Shown piece by piece: positions 14,657-26,776 of a stretch of 64,000 nucleotides of DNA (positions are counted from its first letter, which is position 1; every line of letters begins with the position of its first letter). Source of the DNA: Conus ventricosus (taxonomy: Eukaryota; Mollusca; Gastropoda; Neogastropoda; Conidae). A program made the translations under genes and the position numbers. Under the pieces are notes generated by a model. That model was not told the origin of the DNA. It did no database searches and was given only the letters and a program-made list of their open reading frames with translations. The DNA lies in assembly GCA_018398815.1 (NCBI GenBank), contig CM031614.1:54503795-54567794 (forward strand), written 5' to 3'.

Positions 14657-14836
14657 CTTTGAAGGAAGAGAAACATTCTGATTAATCGTCAAATCACCGT
14701 AAACAAAGCGTTAACATAAAACGATAAAAACACGAAGAAAAAATGAGAGGGGGATAAAAGGAAAGAAAGAAGGCAGAATAAATAAGAGTGACATGAGACG
14801 TAGAACACAAGAAAACACGAACACTCGAATATAATC

Positions 14837-14838
<2 letters not shown>

Positions 14839-14895
<57 letters not shown>

Positions 14896-14993
14896 GCTAA
14901 AGATTTATTCCAAAGGGACAAAACAAATTACAATGAGGAGAATTACGCGCGCGCGCGTGAGAACTCAGGGACGCACGCACGCACGCGCGCGCG

Positions 14994-15078
<85 letters not shown>
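14839..15078. repeat. (GA)n, (CG)n and (CA)n tracts
   Basis: A GA tract (14,839-14,892), a short unique piece, then CG-rich and ACGC tracts running into a ~75-bp CA tract. Confidence 0.95.
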
Positions 15079-15080
<2 letters not shown>

Positions 15081-15116
15081 TCACTCTCTTACATATTTAC
15101 AAAATCATAGCCTCTC

Positions 15117-15153
15117 TCTTACGCTGTCTGTCTGTCTGTCTGTCCGTCCGTCC

Positions 15154-15237
<84 letters not shown>

Positions 15238-15250
15238 TACACGCGCGCGC

Positions 15251-15317
<67 letters not shown>

Positions 15318-15340
15318 CGTGTGTGCGTGCGTGAGAGAGG

Positions 15341-15427
<87 letters not shown>
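15117..15427. repeat. palindromic compound microsatellite (TC-AC-GC-GT-GA)
   Basis: Successive tracts of TCTG/TCCG, TC, AC, GC, GT and GA. From ~15,157 on, the order TC, AC, GC, GT, GA is its own reverse complement at block level, centred near 15,250. Confidence 0.95.
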
Positions 15428-15434
<7 letters not shown>

Positions 15435-15627
15435 AACACATTCACTTCCTTTCGATAAAACCACGCTTAGGAAAGGTGCGCCTAGAACACAGTGATCAGA
15501 TGTGCATAAACAGTAAAGAATACATTGAATCATCACAACAAAGCCTTCGAAGTGTGATTGAAAGTTAGAACGAAGATAGAACAGATAGCGAGAGACAGAG
15601 AGGAAGTGAAATTAGGTATTACTTAGG

Positions 15628-15699
<72 letters not shown>
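15628..15699. repeat. (GA)n tract
   Basis: About 35 uninterrupted GA dinucleotides. Confidence 0.97.
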
Positions 15700-15700
<1 letters not shown>

Positions 15701-16083
15701 GGACCGGGACCGAGACCGAGACCAACAGTTTGACTTTCCAAATTAAGAAATGTCATCATTGTGAAACTGATCAGAAAACGAAGAGAGAAGCGGAATGTGG
15801 GGACAGTGGGAGGATCAAAGAACACCTGGCTTACTTGTATGTAGCCGGACCTGGGAAGTAGCTACCAGGGGGACTGCCTTCATTTTGTTCAATGCTGTCC
15901 GAACACGAACCATAACACATCATGTAAATTCTCCACTGTCATCACTATCGTGCAGTTGTTCCTTTTTAAGCTATCGATTTTATCGTGCCCGTTTCTTTAA
16001 CTCCAGTCTCTGTCCTCACCTTTACTCCCCTATCCCATACCTACTCTCCTCCATCCCGCATCCCACCTTCTGCCATTTTCTGG
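15700..16083. other. unassigned sequence
   Basis: Normal-composition sequence grading into pyrimidine-rich sequence. One short frame of ~138 codons starts at 15,795 but runs on into the ~52-bp tandem repeat and has no family resemblance. I see no supported gene. Confidence 0.5.
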
Positions 16084-16465
16084 CCTCGTTCTTAACAATG
16101 TTCATGATTACCGTGTCCCCCTACTCTTTCCAGTCCTCGTTCTATACAGTGTTCATGATTCCTTTGTTCCCCTATTCTCTCTCCAGTCACTGGACTATAC
16201 ACTGTCTATGATTATCTTGTCCCTCTTGTCTCTCAAGACATCGTTCTTAACACAGTCTGTGATTAACTTGAGTTCTTCTTTCTCCAGTCCTCGTTCTCAA
16301 CAAAGTCCTTGATTACTGTTCGCCGTACTCTCTCCAGACCTCGTTCAGTACACTTTCCATGATTACTTTGTACCCCTACTCTCTCCAGTCCTCGTCCTCA
16401 ACAACGTCCATGATTATTTTGTTACCCATACACTCTCTAGACCTTTTACTATCCATGATTCCTTT
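16084..16465. repeat. degenerate ~52-bp tandem repeat, about 7-8 copies
   Basis: The phrase TCCATGATTACTTTGT followed by a CTCTCTCCAGTCCTCGTTC-like block recurs at about 16,101, 16,150, 16,204, 16,257, 16,308, 16,357, 16,408 and 16,451, spacing 43-54 bases, with many substitutions. Confidence 0.8.
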
Positions 16466-16911
16466 GTGTGGATTTCAGATTACTTAAATGTTGAAGTCCT
16501 GAGCCGCCAAATGAACGTTAAAAAACCTTTAAAATGACCAGCGTCGACCTGTTGGTCTTCTTCAGGTCAGACAAGAACTAAGAGACACACAAAGGAAATA
16601 AATATATGACGGGGATAAAACAGGTGCAGGCGAACACGTCTTCTGTCGCGTTGAAAATGATTGAACGTGGATGGGGATGGGACTTGGGGGGGGGGGGGGG
16701 GGGGGGCAAAACAGACAAAATGAAAAGGATGCTGTTAAGTACTAATACAAAGTCTTTCATTGGCCTTTGGGAGTTTTGTGATGTTTCTATGGTGTTGAGA
16801 ATCTCACAAAATTTTAAGTGGTGCTCTATGTCAGATATCATGAATGGACTGCCATAATATCAACCAGCCGTGACAACTGAGTTCTCACCCAGGACACGAA
16901 CGCCGACTCAG
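16466..16911. other. unassigned, with a CTGAAGA/GGTCGA hairpin motif and a G tract
   Basis: No gene seen. On the minus strand 16,543-16,566 reads CTGAAGA, a GACC/GGTC hairpin and then GA, the same motif as at 57,649-57,673. A run of about 20 G lies near 16,687-16,706. Confidence 0.5.
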
Positions 16912-17362
16912 ACTTAGATGCTCCCGCGTCTTGCGACGCATGAGGCAGTCAAGGCGCTCCACTGTGCACTGTCCTCAGCCAGTTTGGTAGAGATGAGTCT
17001 GAGGTCTCTCTCCACTGTCTGTCGCCAGCTCATCCTGGGTCGTCCTCTTTTTCTCTGGCCTCCTGGGGTCCATTTAAAGGCTCGGTGTGCAGGTCGTGAA
17101 GAGGGTAATCTTAAGATATGACCCAGCCAGTGGAGTCACCGTCTGCAGACGATGGTTGACAAGGGGAGCTGTTTGGACCTCTCCCTGACATGTTCGTTTG
17201 GTATAAGGTCTGACCATTTGATGCCCAAGATCTTACGTAGGTACTCAGTATCAAAAGCGTTTAGTGTCTTCTCCTGGGTGGTCTTCAGTTGTCAGGTTTC
17301 ACAGCCATATAACAGCGTTGAAATCACACTGGAGGTATAAATTTCCAATTTGATTCTAAGGG
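16912..17362 (-). pseudogene. LINE reverse transcriptase C-terminal fragment (RTE/CR1-like)
   Basis: Minus-strand translation gives the end of a non-LTR retrotransposon polyprotein: an LLYGCET thumb motif near 17,295, then a long helix region with YLRKILGIKWSD, then LHWLGHILRL and the basic GGQRKRGRPRMSW block near 17,040. These are the usual order and spacing for the region after the RT palm in RTE-like LINEs annotated as endonuclease-reverse transcriptase. One in-frame stop after LLYGCET and the absence of palm, finger and endonuclease parts mark it as a dead 3' fragment. No poly-A or target-site duplication was identified. Confidence 0.85.
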
Positions 17363-18262
17363 AGAATTTCTTGCTGTTCTGGTCGGTCATAAACAAATGG
17401 TTCCGATGAAAATGCAGAACTCAGTTGCTTCCATTGCTGTTAGTTTATATTTCAATCTTTATAGTCTAACGTTGTCCTTTTCATCCTATGTCTTCTCCTC
17501 CTCTCACCTTCCTCCCAATCCCACCTCAATTTCGTTATTTTTATGGTGACTGAAGGCCTATTATTCTACACCTGTTTTTCCTCCAACATCCTTTGTTTGT
17601 TTATCCTTATCATGATTGAATGAAACCAATAGGTCGAGGCTCCTTACTGTATGTACATAGCATTTAGGTGGCGATTCAGGCTCAAATTCCATGGCCATTT
17701 ATACCCTGTTCTCGTGGTGACCTCAGTTTCGGTTTTCACTCCGACATGGAGAGCTGCCCTTCGTGAGTTTAAGTCCAAGTCGTGGTTGTCTGCACTCACT
17801 TTCATTTTGTTCCAACCCCCTCTCACCCCCCACCCCCCCCCCACCCCCCACACACACACAAAACACACAAAAGAGTATCTATCCAACACAAAGTCCATCC
17901 TCCCCTGTTGGCAGTAGGAAAGATGATATGGGCTTCTTCCATTATATTATCGTTTAAAGTTAAACGTACTTACATTTTCTCTTTTGTTCCTAGTCCCTAA
18001 ATCAGTTAGTTGGAATATATGCATCAACTTGCGATCGATCCCCATGAGGCAAAAAAAGCTATAAAAGAAACAACACTTCTTTCGCTGTCATGAAGTAACT
18101 AAACATATATTTTCATAAAGAGAAGGGAGAAAAACTACTCAAAGGGGGGAAGGGAATCTTCCCTTCTCATCTTTCAGTTTATGCAATATCAAAGTAATTA
18201 ATATTGTCCTTGTTAGGAGACGAGAGCCCTTGGGGCCAAAAGTTTGGACCCTACCAAAGTTC
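17363..18262. other. unassigned sequence
   Basis: AT-rich to pyrimidine-rich sequence, with a CCCCACCC/CACACA low-complexity patch at about 17,813-17,870. I see no gene, RNA gene or element boundary. Confidence 0.5.
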
Positions 18263-18722
18263 TTACATGGTCAGAATGAAGGCATACAAAAAGTACATGG
18301 ACCTCAGGATGATAACACAGCAAACTATATGGAACGCCAGGATAATAACATTCCTGAAAAGGCATAATTATGATAACACACCAAGTGCATGTCCCTCAGA
18401 ACGATAAGACAGCAAAGTACACAGAATGTTCGAGTGATAATATACCACATAATATAGAATTATTACAATAACATACCGAAGCATATAGACGCCAGGATGA
18501 CAACCTATAAAATTACATAGAAGTCGGGTTAACATCATACCAAAGTACAAGACATCACGATAATAACCGTAAAAAAGTACATAGACGTCAGGATAATAAC
18601 ATCGCAAGGTATATGGACGTCAGGAGTTTGCATGTCAAAGTACATAGATATCAGCATATATCATATGTGAGTTCATGGACGTCAGGATAATAGCATACCT
18701 AAGTACACGGACGTTAGGGGAA
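18263..18722. repeat. degenerate ~32-bp tandem repeat
   Basis: A phrase like AAGTACATAGACGTCAGGAT followed by AATAACATACC recurs about 13 times (for example at ~18,291, ~18,415, ~18,575, ~18,640, ~18,703). Spacing is 31-34 bases or multiples. It ends in a GC-richer unique stretch. Confidence 0.75.
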
Positions 18723-18997
18723 GCCGGGGCAGTCCAGGAGACGTGAGCCCCAGTCTTTCCGGCCGGGGCATATACGTGTAGTGGTGAGCGGCATTGTAGC
18801 GCGAACTTCTGTTTTGATTCTGTGGGAACACAAAGGAACTGCTCATCCACCCCCACCCCCGTCCCGTCAATCTTTCTTTACTAGTCTCTCTGTCTCTAAC
18901 ACTGTCTCTCTTCCTTCTCTCGTATTTCCTCCTCCTATCTCTTCCTTCCTGCGCCTCTCTCACCCCTATCCTTCCTCTATGTACTTATATTCCCCAC

Positions 18998-19063
<66 letters not shown>

Positions 19064-19065
19064 CA
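18723..19065. other. unassigned sequence plus (CT)n tract
   Basis: Unique sequence to about 18,995, then an uninterrupted CT tract to 19,058. No gene supported. Confidence 0.6.
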
Positions 19066-19497
19066 TTGATTGATTGCACTTGGCAAATATGGAATTCACA
19101 TGTTGAAAACAGAAGTAGATTTGATATTGACAGAATGTCAAATCATATGCTTTGTGTTCCGATGTATTTGTCTAAAGATATAGGTGGACATTTGAAATAC
19201 ATTATGACCAAGTTCAGATTTGGTATTCCGGATGTCTATGCACATTCTCAGCGTTATAGGAATCTAAACGATCGTGTAAGTACTTGTCCATTTTGTCAGC
19301 TATCACAAGAAAATGAAGTTCATTCTGTTCTGTATTGTCCTGAGTTAAGTCATCTTAGACAACAGTGTACTTCACCTAAATACTTAAGACATCCTTCATT
19401 ATTCAAATTGATTTCGTTAATGACGTCGACATATGATACAACAGTGAAAAAGCTTCCTGCGAATGTGTATAGAGGATTTAAACGAAGTTTTTTTTAA
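19066..19497 (+). pseudogene. LINE 3' ORF tail with CxxC...HxxxxC zinc-binding motif
   Basis: An open frame of 143 codons with an intact stop. From residue ~50 it reads RFGIPDVYAH, then CPFC, EVHSVLYCP and LRQQC, the pattern at the very C-terminus of many L1/Tx1- and Jockey-like RT proteins (a CCHC-type knuckle after the RT). The first methionine directly follows a (CT)n tract, so this is a 5'-truncated remnant rather than a complete gene; RT motifs are absent. Another (CT)n tract follows from 19,572. It could still be expressed as a short read-through product, but nothing in the sequence suggests a promoter. Confidence 0.7.
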
Positions 19498-19570
19498 TGG
19501 GTTATGCAAGGTCATTGTGCGTGTGTCCCTCTCCTAAGGTTCAAAGGGGCCAAGGCCTTAATATACAAAC

Positions 19571-20037
<467 letters not shown>

Positions 20038-20602
20038 CCTCGCTCTGCCTTACATTGTTGAGTCTCTTACATACATACATAATTCATCCATTGAAACTAA
20101 TGTCTTACATACATACATAATTCATTCATTGAAACTAATGTCTTCCCTCAAGCTTTCAAAAATGCCACAGTGATCCCCTTCCAAAATCAAATAATTAATT
20201 TCAGACATATTATCCGTACTATCAGTTCTATCCACCACCACCCCAACCCCCTTCGAAAGACATATACAAGCACACGTATCTCAGTTTTTGGAGAAAAACA
20301 AACTATTTCACCTAATACAACCAGAATTCCGATCTAATTACTCCTACCACACAGCATTATCGCAAATGTGTGAGCCATGGCTTTCAAATATGAAACAGTC
20401 ACAGATGACAGGAGTGGTCTTTCTTGACTTCAAAAGGGAACAAGATCATTCCATTCTTTTAAAGAAACTCTATTTGAACCATTCCTCGACAGACTCATCC
20501 TTCCAATCATACTTGAATGATAGGACTCATATGTGGTGCTTAATGGCAAAACTTCTTCAGACTTTGTCAGACATCGAGTCTACAAGGCTCAGTGCTAGAT
20601 AA
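20038..20602 (+). pseudogene. non-LTR reverse transcriptase fragment (fingers/palm)
   Basis: Several frames in succession read like the N-terminal half of a Jockey/CR1-type RT: FPQAFKNATVIPF near 20,140, a hexamer-like PxxFRS block with YSYHTALSQM near 20,310, and VVFLDFKREQD (motif A, with the catalytic aspartate) near 20,415, followed by YLNDRTH. Only the last ~100 codons are in one frame. Part of it is locally duplicated: ACATACATACATAATTCAT with flanking sequence occurs twice, at ~20,077 and ~20,110. Motif C and everything downstream are missing. Confidence 0.8.
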
Positions 20603-21125
20603 GGTAAGGCAGTGTTGCTTACAGCCCAGCCGACCGCAAAAGGCCATATCTGGGCTGTCACCACGTTGAAGTCAACTCACAAGTCATTTTTAAAAAAAGC
20701 CCCTCCTTCACACAACCCTCTAAAATACATCTGAAAACACACCGGAAAAGTTGTTAAAAAAATTTTTCTGTACAATTTTAGATCAGATGAAAAGATTATT
20801 CTCTCTCCGAAACTCAAAGATCATTTGAGGTGAGACACCTCTGAACAAGATTTTTATGGAGTCTGCTGTAAAATGTTTTATGTTTCACCTCATGTAAGTC
20901 TCAACACTCTAAAAGAATACATTTCATTGTGAGTGGTGCACAACATGGGATGCGCCACGAAGCTTCTTCACATTTTAAACGATAAGAATGGGTGTAGAAT
21001 GAGTGGCTTGTATGCAAACGGCACAAGACTGTTTCCTCTTTATGGACGCCTCGGGAACATGGAAAAACCTTTTTCAGGTTTGGACGGATTTTAAATAGTT
21101 TTTTTTATTTTTTATTTCAGATTAG
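20603..21125. other. unassigned sequence
   Basis: No gene recognised; composition resembles the flanking LINE debris. Confidence 0.4.
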
Positions 21126-21216
21126 TGTGAGGGATAGACAATCCGCTCAACTCTTTCCTTGTGGCATTCTTGGCAACTTTATCAACCAACTCGTTGCCCC
21201 TTCCAGTCTGTCCTCA
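21126..21216 (-). pseudogene. RNase H fragment of a LINE
   Basis: On the minus strand about 30 codons read GRGNELVDKVAKNATRKEL, matching the conserved GNExADxxAK region near the end of LINE-encoded RNase H domains. Nothing else of the domain is visible. Confidence 0.55.
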
Positions 21217-21354
21217 CAGATCTGATTTCTGCAGCGTTCAGTTGTCAAAGAGTGAGCAGTAACACTCTTGTTTATTCCAAGATGAGGGGGAATATATCAA
21301 GGCAGTATTACAGACGCAGAGATGGATACACAGTGGAAGAGAGGGAAAAAAACT

Positions 21355-22206
21355 CAGCCGCCGTGGTGCAGTGGTTAGTGAAACCGATTCACGTCCGGTG
21401 GGTCGTGGGTTTGATTCCATCAGAGTTGTTTATTGATGGGATTTTTCTACTCCGATTGGCTCCAATGCAGAGTTGAGTCTGCTAATGACTCAGCTGGGAA
21501 ACTGGGACTACACAGTCAAGTTTCGTCCACTTCATGGATGCGTCTCTGACAATGTTGCTCTAAATTTCTGATTATGCTGCAGGTGTCTATACCTTTCGGG
21601 CTTGCTTGACGCTGGGATATATTATGAAAGTAAGCGTAGAGTACAGCCCTGTTACGCAGTCTCAGACCGGAATGGAAATCCGTAGCATCATCTTCGTCAT
21701 CCTCATCGACCAGCATTAAAAGAAATCTCGCATTCTGTGGCCCTTCATGCCATGCAGCCATGATGACTCAGTTTCGACTGCTCTCCACCCCTGTGGCCTT
21801 AGTTTGATACCGTCGGTGTCACCGAATTGAGAAAGTCATGGGGACTGTTACTGGACAGGCATGGTGAGGGAGAGCTCAGACACGCCGCTTCCGCGACTAA
21901 GCAGTAGTTGTAGTCAGTTGAGGGGCTAGTAGGCGGTGTCCCGTGCGTGTTGGATCATAACAGGGACCACTGAATACCACCAAAGCCACTCGGCAGTAGT
22001 GCAGTGTCCCCTCTGGTGGACTGCCTCATGACGACGCTGACTGCTCCCCGTGAATAGCCGGTGCTGGGCCGAATTGTTGCTGTGGACAAGGGATCAGAAT
22101 GTGCGGCGTGGGTGCAATGCCGCCGAGGTGGCACATAAGATGGGACAACAAAACAAACAGATAAAACAGATGGGACAACAAAACAAACAGATAAACAAAA
22201 CAACAA
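21355..22206 (+). mobile_element. long tRNA-headed retroposon, copy 1
   Basis: Starts with a tRNA-like head: A box TGGTGCAGTGG at 21,364-21,374 and B box GGGTTTGATTCC at about 21,408-21,419. The body continues for ~700 bp without a long ORF and ends in an A-rich tail at ~22,140-22,206 holding a ~32-bp direct repeat that starts GATGGGACAACAAAACAAAC. The same body occurs inverted at 22,856-23,698, roughly three quarters identical by eye, which fixes both ends. At ~850 bp it is longer than usual for a tRNA SINE. Confidence 0.75.
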
Positions 22207-22251
22207 TTTTTTTTTTAAGTAAGCAAACATATACAACTACGAGCGCGTGCG

Positions 22252-22321
<70 letters not shown>

Positions 22322-22333
22322 GGGAGGGGAGGG

Positions 22334-22365
<32 letters not shown>

Positions 22366-22693
22366 GAGAGAGAGAGAGTGAGAGAGGAGGAGAAGAGAGG
22401 AGGAGAGAGAAACTCACTTCTAACAACAAGACAGAACGCCGGCCAACACACATCAGCAGCAAGAGTGACGTCGCTGCACAGTTGTCAGAACATTTTTAGC
22501 AACGCCACAATATAGCCGAATAACTTTAAAACATTCTTTACCCATGCACACATTTAACTCCTGTTGTGATCACTGATTACATGTAAGTAACACTGAAGCA
22601 GAGTAACATGAAAACAATTATCATCAACTGTCTTCTGACTAGTTTACGAGTGACAAAAGTTTAACACATACACACGCACGCACGCACGCACGC

Positions 22694-22770
<77 letters not shown>

Positions 22771-22855
22771 CAGACCTGCCTACCCAAAGATTTTACTGAC
22801 AGTATTCTCATCACTCAGAAACTAGATTTCGTAATGTTTGACCAGATTTTAGTTG
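22207..22855. other. centre between inverted retroposons
   Basis: Holds (CA)n at 22,256-22,319, a GA/GGA tract to ~22,411, a ~250-bp unique stretch without a gene, then ACGC and CA tracts (22,676-22,767). The same order recurs at 25,298-25,935. Confidence 0.7.
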
Positions 22856-23698
22856 TTTTCTTTTTTTTTTTCTGTCCAACCTCTGCGCTACCTCAGAGGC
22901 AGTGCACCACGCCGCTCATTCCTACACCCCGTCCACAGCCATAGCCCGGCTGGCCCGCCGCAGCCCCGGCACCGCAATCCACAGGGAGCAGCAGTCAATG
23001 TCAAGTCTTCATGAGGCAACCCACCGGAGGAGACACTGCACTGCTGCCGAGTCACTTCGGTGGTGTTCAGTGGCGCCTGTTCTGATCTAACATACGCAGG
23101 ACACCACCTACTAAGCCCCCTACTGACGACAACAATTGCTTAGTCGCGGAGCCGGCGTGAGTGAGTTCTCCTCCGGAGGGCGCCACACGTCCGTCCAACG
23201 ACAGCCCCATGGACTCGCCGATACCGGTGACCCCGACGGAAGCAAACCAAGGCCACCGACGCGGAAGAGGACATCGAAACTGAGGTCACCATGAGAGCAG
23301 GGCATGAAGGGCCAGAATTTGAGACATTTTTTTTAATCAATGGGAATGAGGATGATTAAGATGATGCTACGGATTTCCATTTCGGTCTGAGAGACTACAT
23401 GACAGGGCTGTACTCTATGCTTCCTTTCATAATATATCCTGGCGTCAACCAGGCCCGAGAGATACAGGCACCTGCAGTGTTGGTCAGGAAATTTGAGCAA
23501 CATCTCAGAAACGCATCCATTACGTGGATGAAACTCGACTGTGTGGTCCCAGTCTTCCCAACTGAGTCCGCAGCAAACTCAACTCTGGGTAGGAGCCGGT
23601 CGGGGCAGAAAAAAACCCACATGACTCTGATGGGATTCGAACCCACGACCTCCCAGCCGGGGAGTCCGCGACGCTAACCACTTCGCCACGGCGGCTGG
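22856..23698 (-). mobile_element. long tRNA-headed retroposon, copy 2 (inverted)
   Basis: Minus-strand copy of the element at 21,355-22,206. The head is at 23,630-23,698, with B box GGTTCGAATCCC (reverse complement near 23,632-23,643) and an A box near 23,674-23,690; these boxes are closer to consensus than in copy 1. The tail is a T tract on the plus strand at ~22,860. It reads like a separate insertion, not a simple fold-back, because the tails differ. Confidence 0.75.
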
Positions 23699-24025
23699 TT
23701 GATTTAGTTGTTTTCATCAAAACCCTTGATTCCGAAAAGAATCGAGTTCACATAAATCCTCTCCACAAACGCAGATATACGCAAATGCTGACGACACAAC
23801 AAGCAGCATAGAAAACAAAGTGCTTTTTGAATTATGAATACCTTACATGCAGTGCAATGCACAAAGCGTGACCTTTCCTAGACCCCACAGAGAGAAAGCC
23901 ACTTTTCGTGCAGTCTTTGAGAAACGATTGCTTTCTCCCTTCTGACGTATTAGTTCCTCTTTTTTTTGTACTCCCAGTTTTATAGAACAGGGAGTACTTT
24001 ACAATGGGAACGAAGAAATGCTGCG

Positions 24026-24058
<33 letters not shown>

Positions 24059-24099
24059 TGTGTGTGGTGTGTGTGTGTGTGTTGTGTGTGGGTGTGTGT

Positions 24100-24138
<39 letters not shown>

Positions 24139-24189
24139 TGTGTCCGCCTACGGTGAAAATGTGTTCCACTCGCTTCAGACAAAATAACT
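23699..24189. other. unassigned sequence with (GT)n tract
   Basis: A unique ~320-bp stretch followed by interrupted GT repeats (24,025-24,142). Recurs at 26,777-27,277. No gene supported. Confidence 0.6.
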
Positions 24190-24540
24190 AGGCCTATCTT
24201 TCTGAAAATTTGTAAGTATGTTCATTATGGGTCAAGGATGATGCCCGATGTGTTATTTTACCGTTATAGCCGTTACTAACGGCCATAACGGCCCGTAACG
24301 GTTTTCCTTATTTATGGAATATCTCAGAAGTACTTGGCCAATCTCTCTGAATATTTGTAGGAATGTTCATTATGGGCCCCGAATCATGCCCGATGTGTTA
24401 TATTATGTTATAGCCGTTATTAAGGGCTATAATGGCCCATAACGGTTTTTTTCTTTTTCATGGATATCTCAGAAAGTACTTGGTCGATCTTAACGAAAAG
24501 TTGTAAGTATTTTCATTATGGGTTGAGGCAACCCCCGGAG
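24190..24540 (+). repeat. ~147-bp tandem repeat, array 1
   Basis: About 2.4 units. Each carries GATGCCCGATGTGTTA, an imperfect palindrome built on CCGTTAT...ATAACGG, and ATATCTCAGAAAGTACTTGG. GATGCCCGATG recurs 147 bases apart (24,240 and 24,387). Confidence 0.9.
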
Positions 24541-24560
24541 GGACACTTGCTTTAAGGGGG

Positions 24561-25297
24561 CAGAGTGAGTTGCTAATGACTCAGTGGGAAACGGGGGACT
24601 ACACAGTCAAGTTTCGTCCACTTCATGGATGCGTCTCTGACAATGTTGCTCTAAATTTCTGATATGCTGCAGGTGTCTATACCTTTCGGGCTTGCTTGAC
24701 GCTGGGATATATTATGAAAGTAAGCGTAGAGTACAGCCCTGTTACGCAGTCTCAGACCGGAATGGAAATCCGTAGCATCATCTTCGTCATCCATCGACCA
24801 GCATTAAAAGAAATCTCGCATTCTGTGGCCCTTCATGCCATGCAGCCATGATGACTCAGTTTCGACTGCTCTCCACCCCTGTGGCCTTAGTTTGATACCG
24901 TCGGTGTCACCGAATTGAGAAAGTCATGGGGCTGTTACTGGACAGGCATGGTGAGGGAGAGCTCAGACACGCCGCTTCCGCGACTAAGCAGTAGTTGTAG
25001 TCAGTTGAGGGGCTAGTAGGCGGTGTCCCGTGCGTGTTGGATCATAACAGGGACCACTGAATACCACCAAAGCCACTCGGCAGTAGTGCAGTGTCCCCTC
25101 TGGTGGACTGCCTCATGACGACGCTGACTGCTCCCCGTGAATAGCGGTGCTGGGCCGAATTGTTGCTGTGGACAAGGGATCAGAATGTGCGGCGTGGGTG
25201 CAATGCCGCCGAGGTGGCACATAAGATGGGACAACAAAACAAACAGATAAAACAGATGGGACAACAAAACAAACAGATAAACAAAACAACAATTTTT
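24561..25297 (+). mobile_element. long tRNA-headed retroposon, copy 3 (head missing)
   Basis: Matches 21,468-22,206. The tRNA head is absent because the duplication breakpoint falls inside the element. The A-rich tail with its direct repeat is kept. Confidence 0.8.
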
Positions 25298-25353
25298 TTT
25301 TTAAGTAAGCAAACATTATACAACTACGAGCGCGTGCGCATACACACACACCA

Positions 25354-25409
<56 letters not shown>

Positions 25410-25415
25410 GGGAGG

Positions 25416-25465
<50 letters not shown>

Positions 25466-25751
25466 GAGAGAGAGAGAGAGGAGAGAGAACTCACTTCTAC
25501 AACAAGACAGAACGCCGGCCACACACATCAGCAGCAAGAGTGACGTCGCTGCACAGTTGTCAGAACATTTTTAGCAACGCCACAATATACCCGAATAACT
25601 TTAAAACATTCTTTACCCCATGCACACATTTTAACTCCTGTTGTGATCACTGATTACATGTAAGTAACACTGAAGCAGAGTAACATGAAAACAATTATCA
25701 TCAACTGTCTTCTGACTAGTTTACGAGTGACAAAAGTTTAACACATACACA

Positions 25752-25846
<95 letters not shown>

Positions 25847-25935
25847 CAGACCTGCCTACCCAAAGATTTTACTGACAGTATTCTCATCACTCAGAAACTA
25901 GATTTCGTAATGTTTGACCAGATTTTAGTTGTTTT

Positions 25936-26776
25936 CTTTTTTTTTTCTGTCCCAACCTCTGCGCTACCTCAGAGGCAGTGCACCCACGCCGCTCATTCCT
26001 ACACCCCGTCCACAGCCATAGCCCGGCGGGCCCCCGCCGCAGCCCCGGCACCAGCAATCCACAGGGAGCAGTCAATGTCAAGTCTTCATGAGGCAACCCA
26101 CCGGAGGAGACACTGCACTGCTGCCGAGTCACTTCGGTGGTGTTCAGTGGCGCCTGTTCTGATCTAACATACGCAGGACACCACCTACTAAGCCCCCTAC
26201 TGACGACAACAATTGCTTAGTCGCGGAGCCGGCGTGAGTGAGTTCTCCTCCGGAGGGCGCCACCACGTCCGTCCAACGACAGCCCCCATGGACTCGCCGA
26301 TACCGGTGACCCCGACGGAAGCAAACCAAGGCCACCGACGCGGAGAGGACATCGAAACTGAGGTCACCATGAGAGCAGGGCATGAAGGGCCACAGAATTT
26401 GAGACATTTTTTTTAATCAATGGGAATGAGGATGATTAAGATGATGCTACGGATTTCCATTTCGGTCTGAGACTACATGACAGGGCTGTACTCTATGCTT
26501 CCTTTCATAATATATCCTGGCGTCAACCAGGCCCGAGAGATACAGGCACCTGCAGTGTTGGTCAGGAAATTTGAGCAACACTCTCAGAAACGCATCCATT
26601 ACGTGGATTTAAACTCGACTGTGTGGTCCCAGTCTTCCCAACTGAGTCCGCAGCAAACTCAACTCTGGGTAGGAGCCGGTCGGGGCAGAAAAAAACCCAC
26701 ATGACTCTGATGGGATTCGAACCCACGACCTCCCAGCCGGGAGTCCGCGACGCTAACCACTTCGCCACGGCGGCTG
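25936..26776 (-). mobile_element. long tRNA-headed retroposon, copy 4 (inverted)
   Basis: Duplicate of 22,856-23,698, with the tRNA-like head at ~26,710-26,776 on the minus strand and both promoter boxes kept. Confidence 0.8.

Noticed and set aside
21360..21430. Functional tRNA gene
   Set aside because: A and B boxes are present, but the cloverleaf stems do not close and the sequence continues as a repeated retroposon body.
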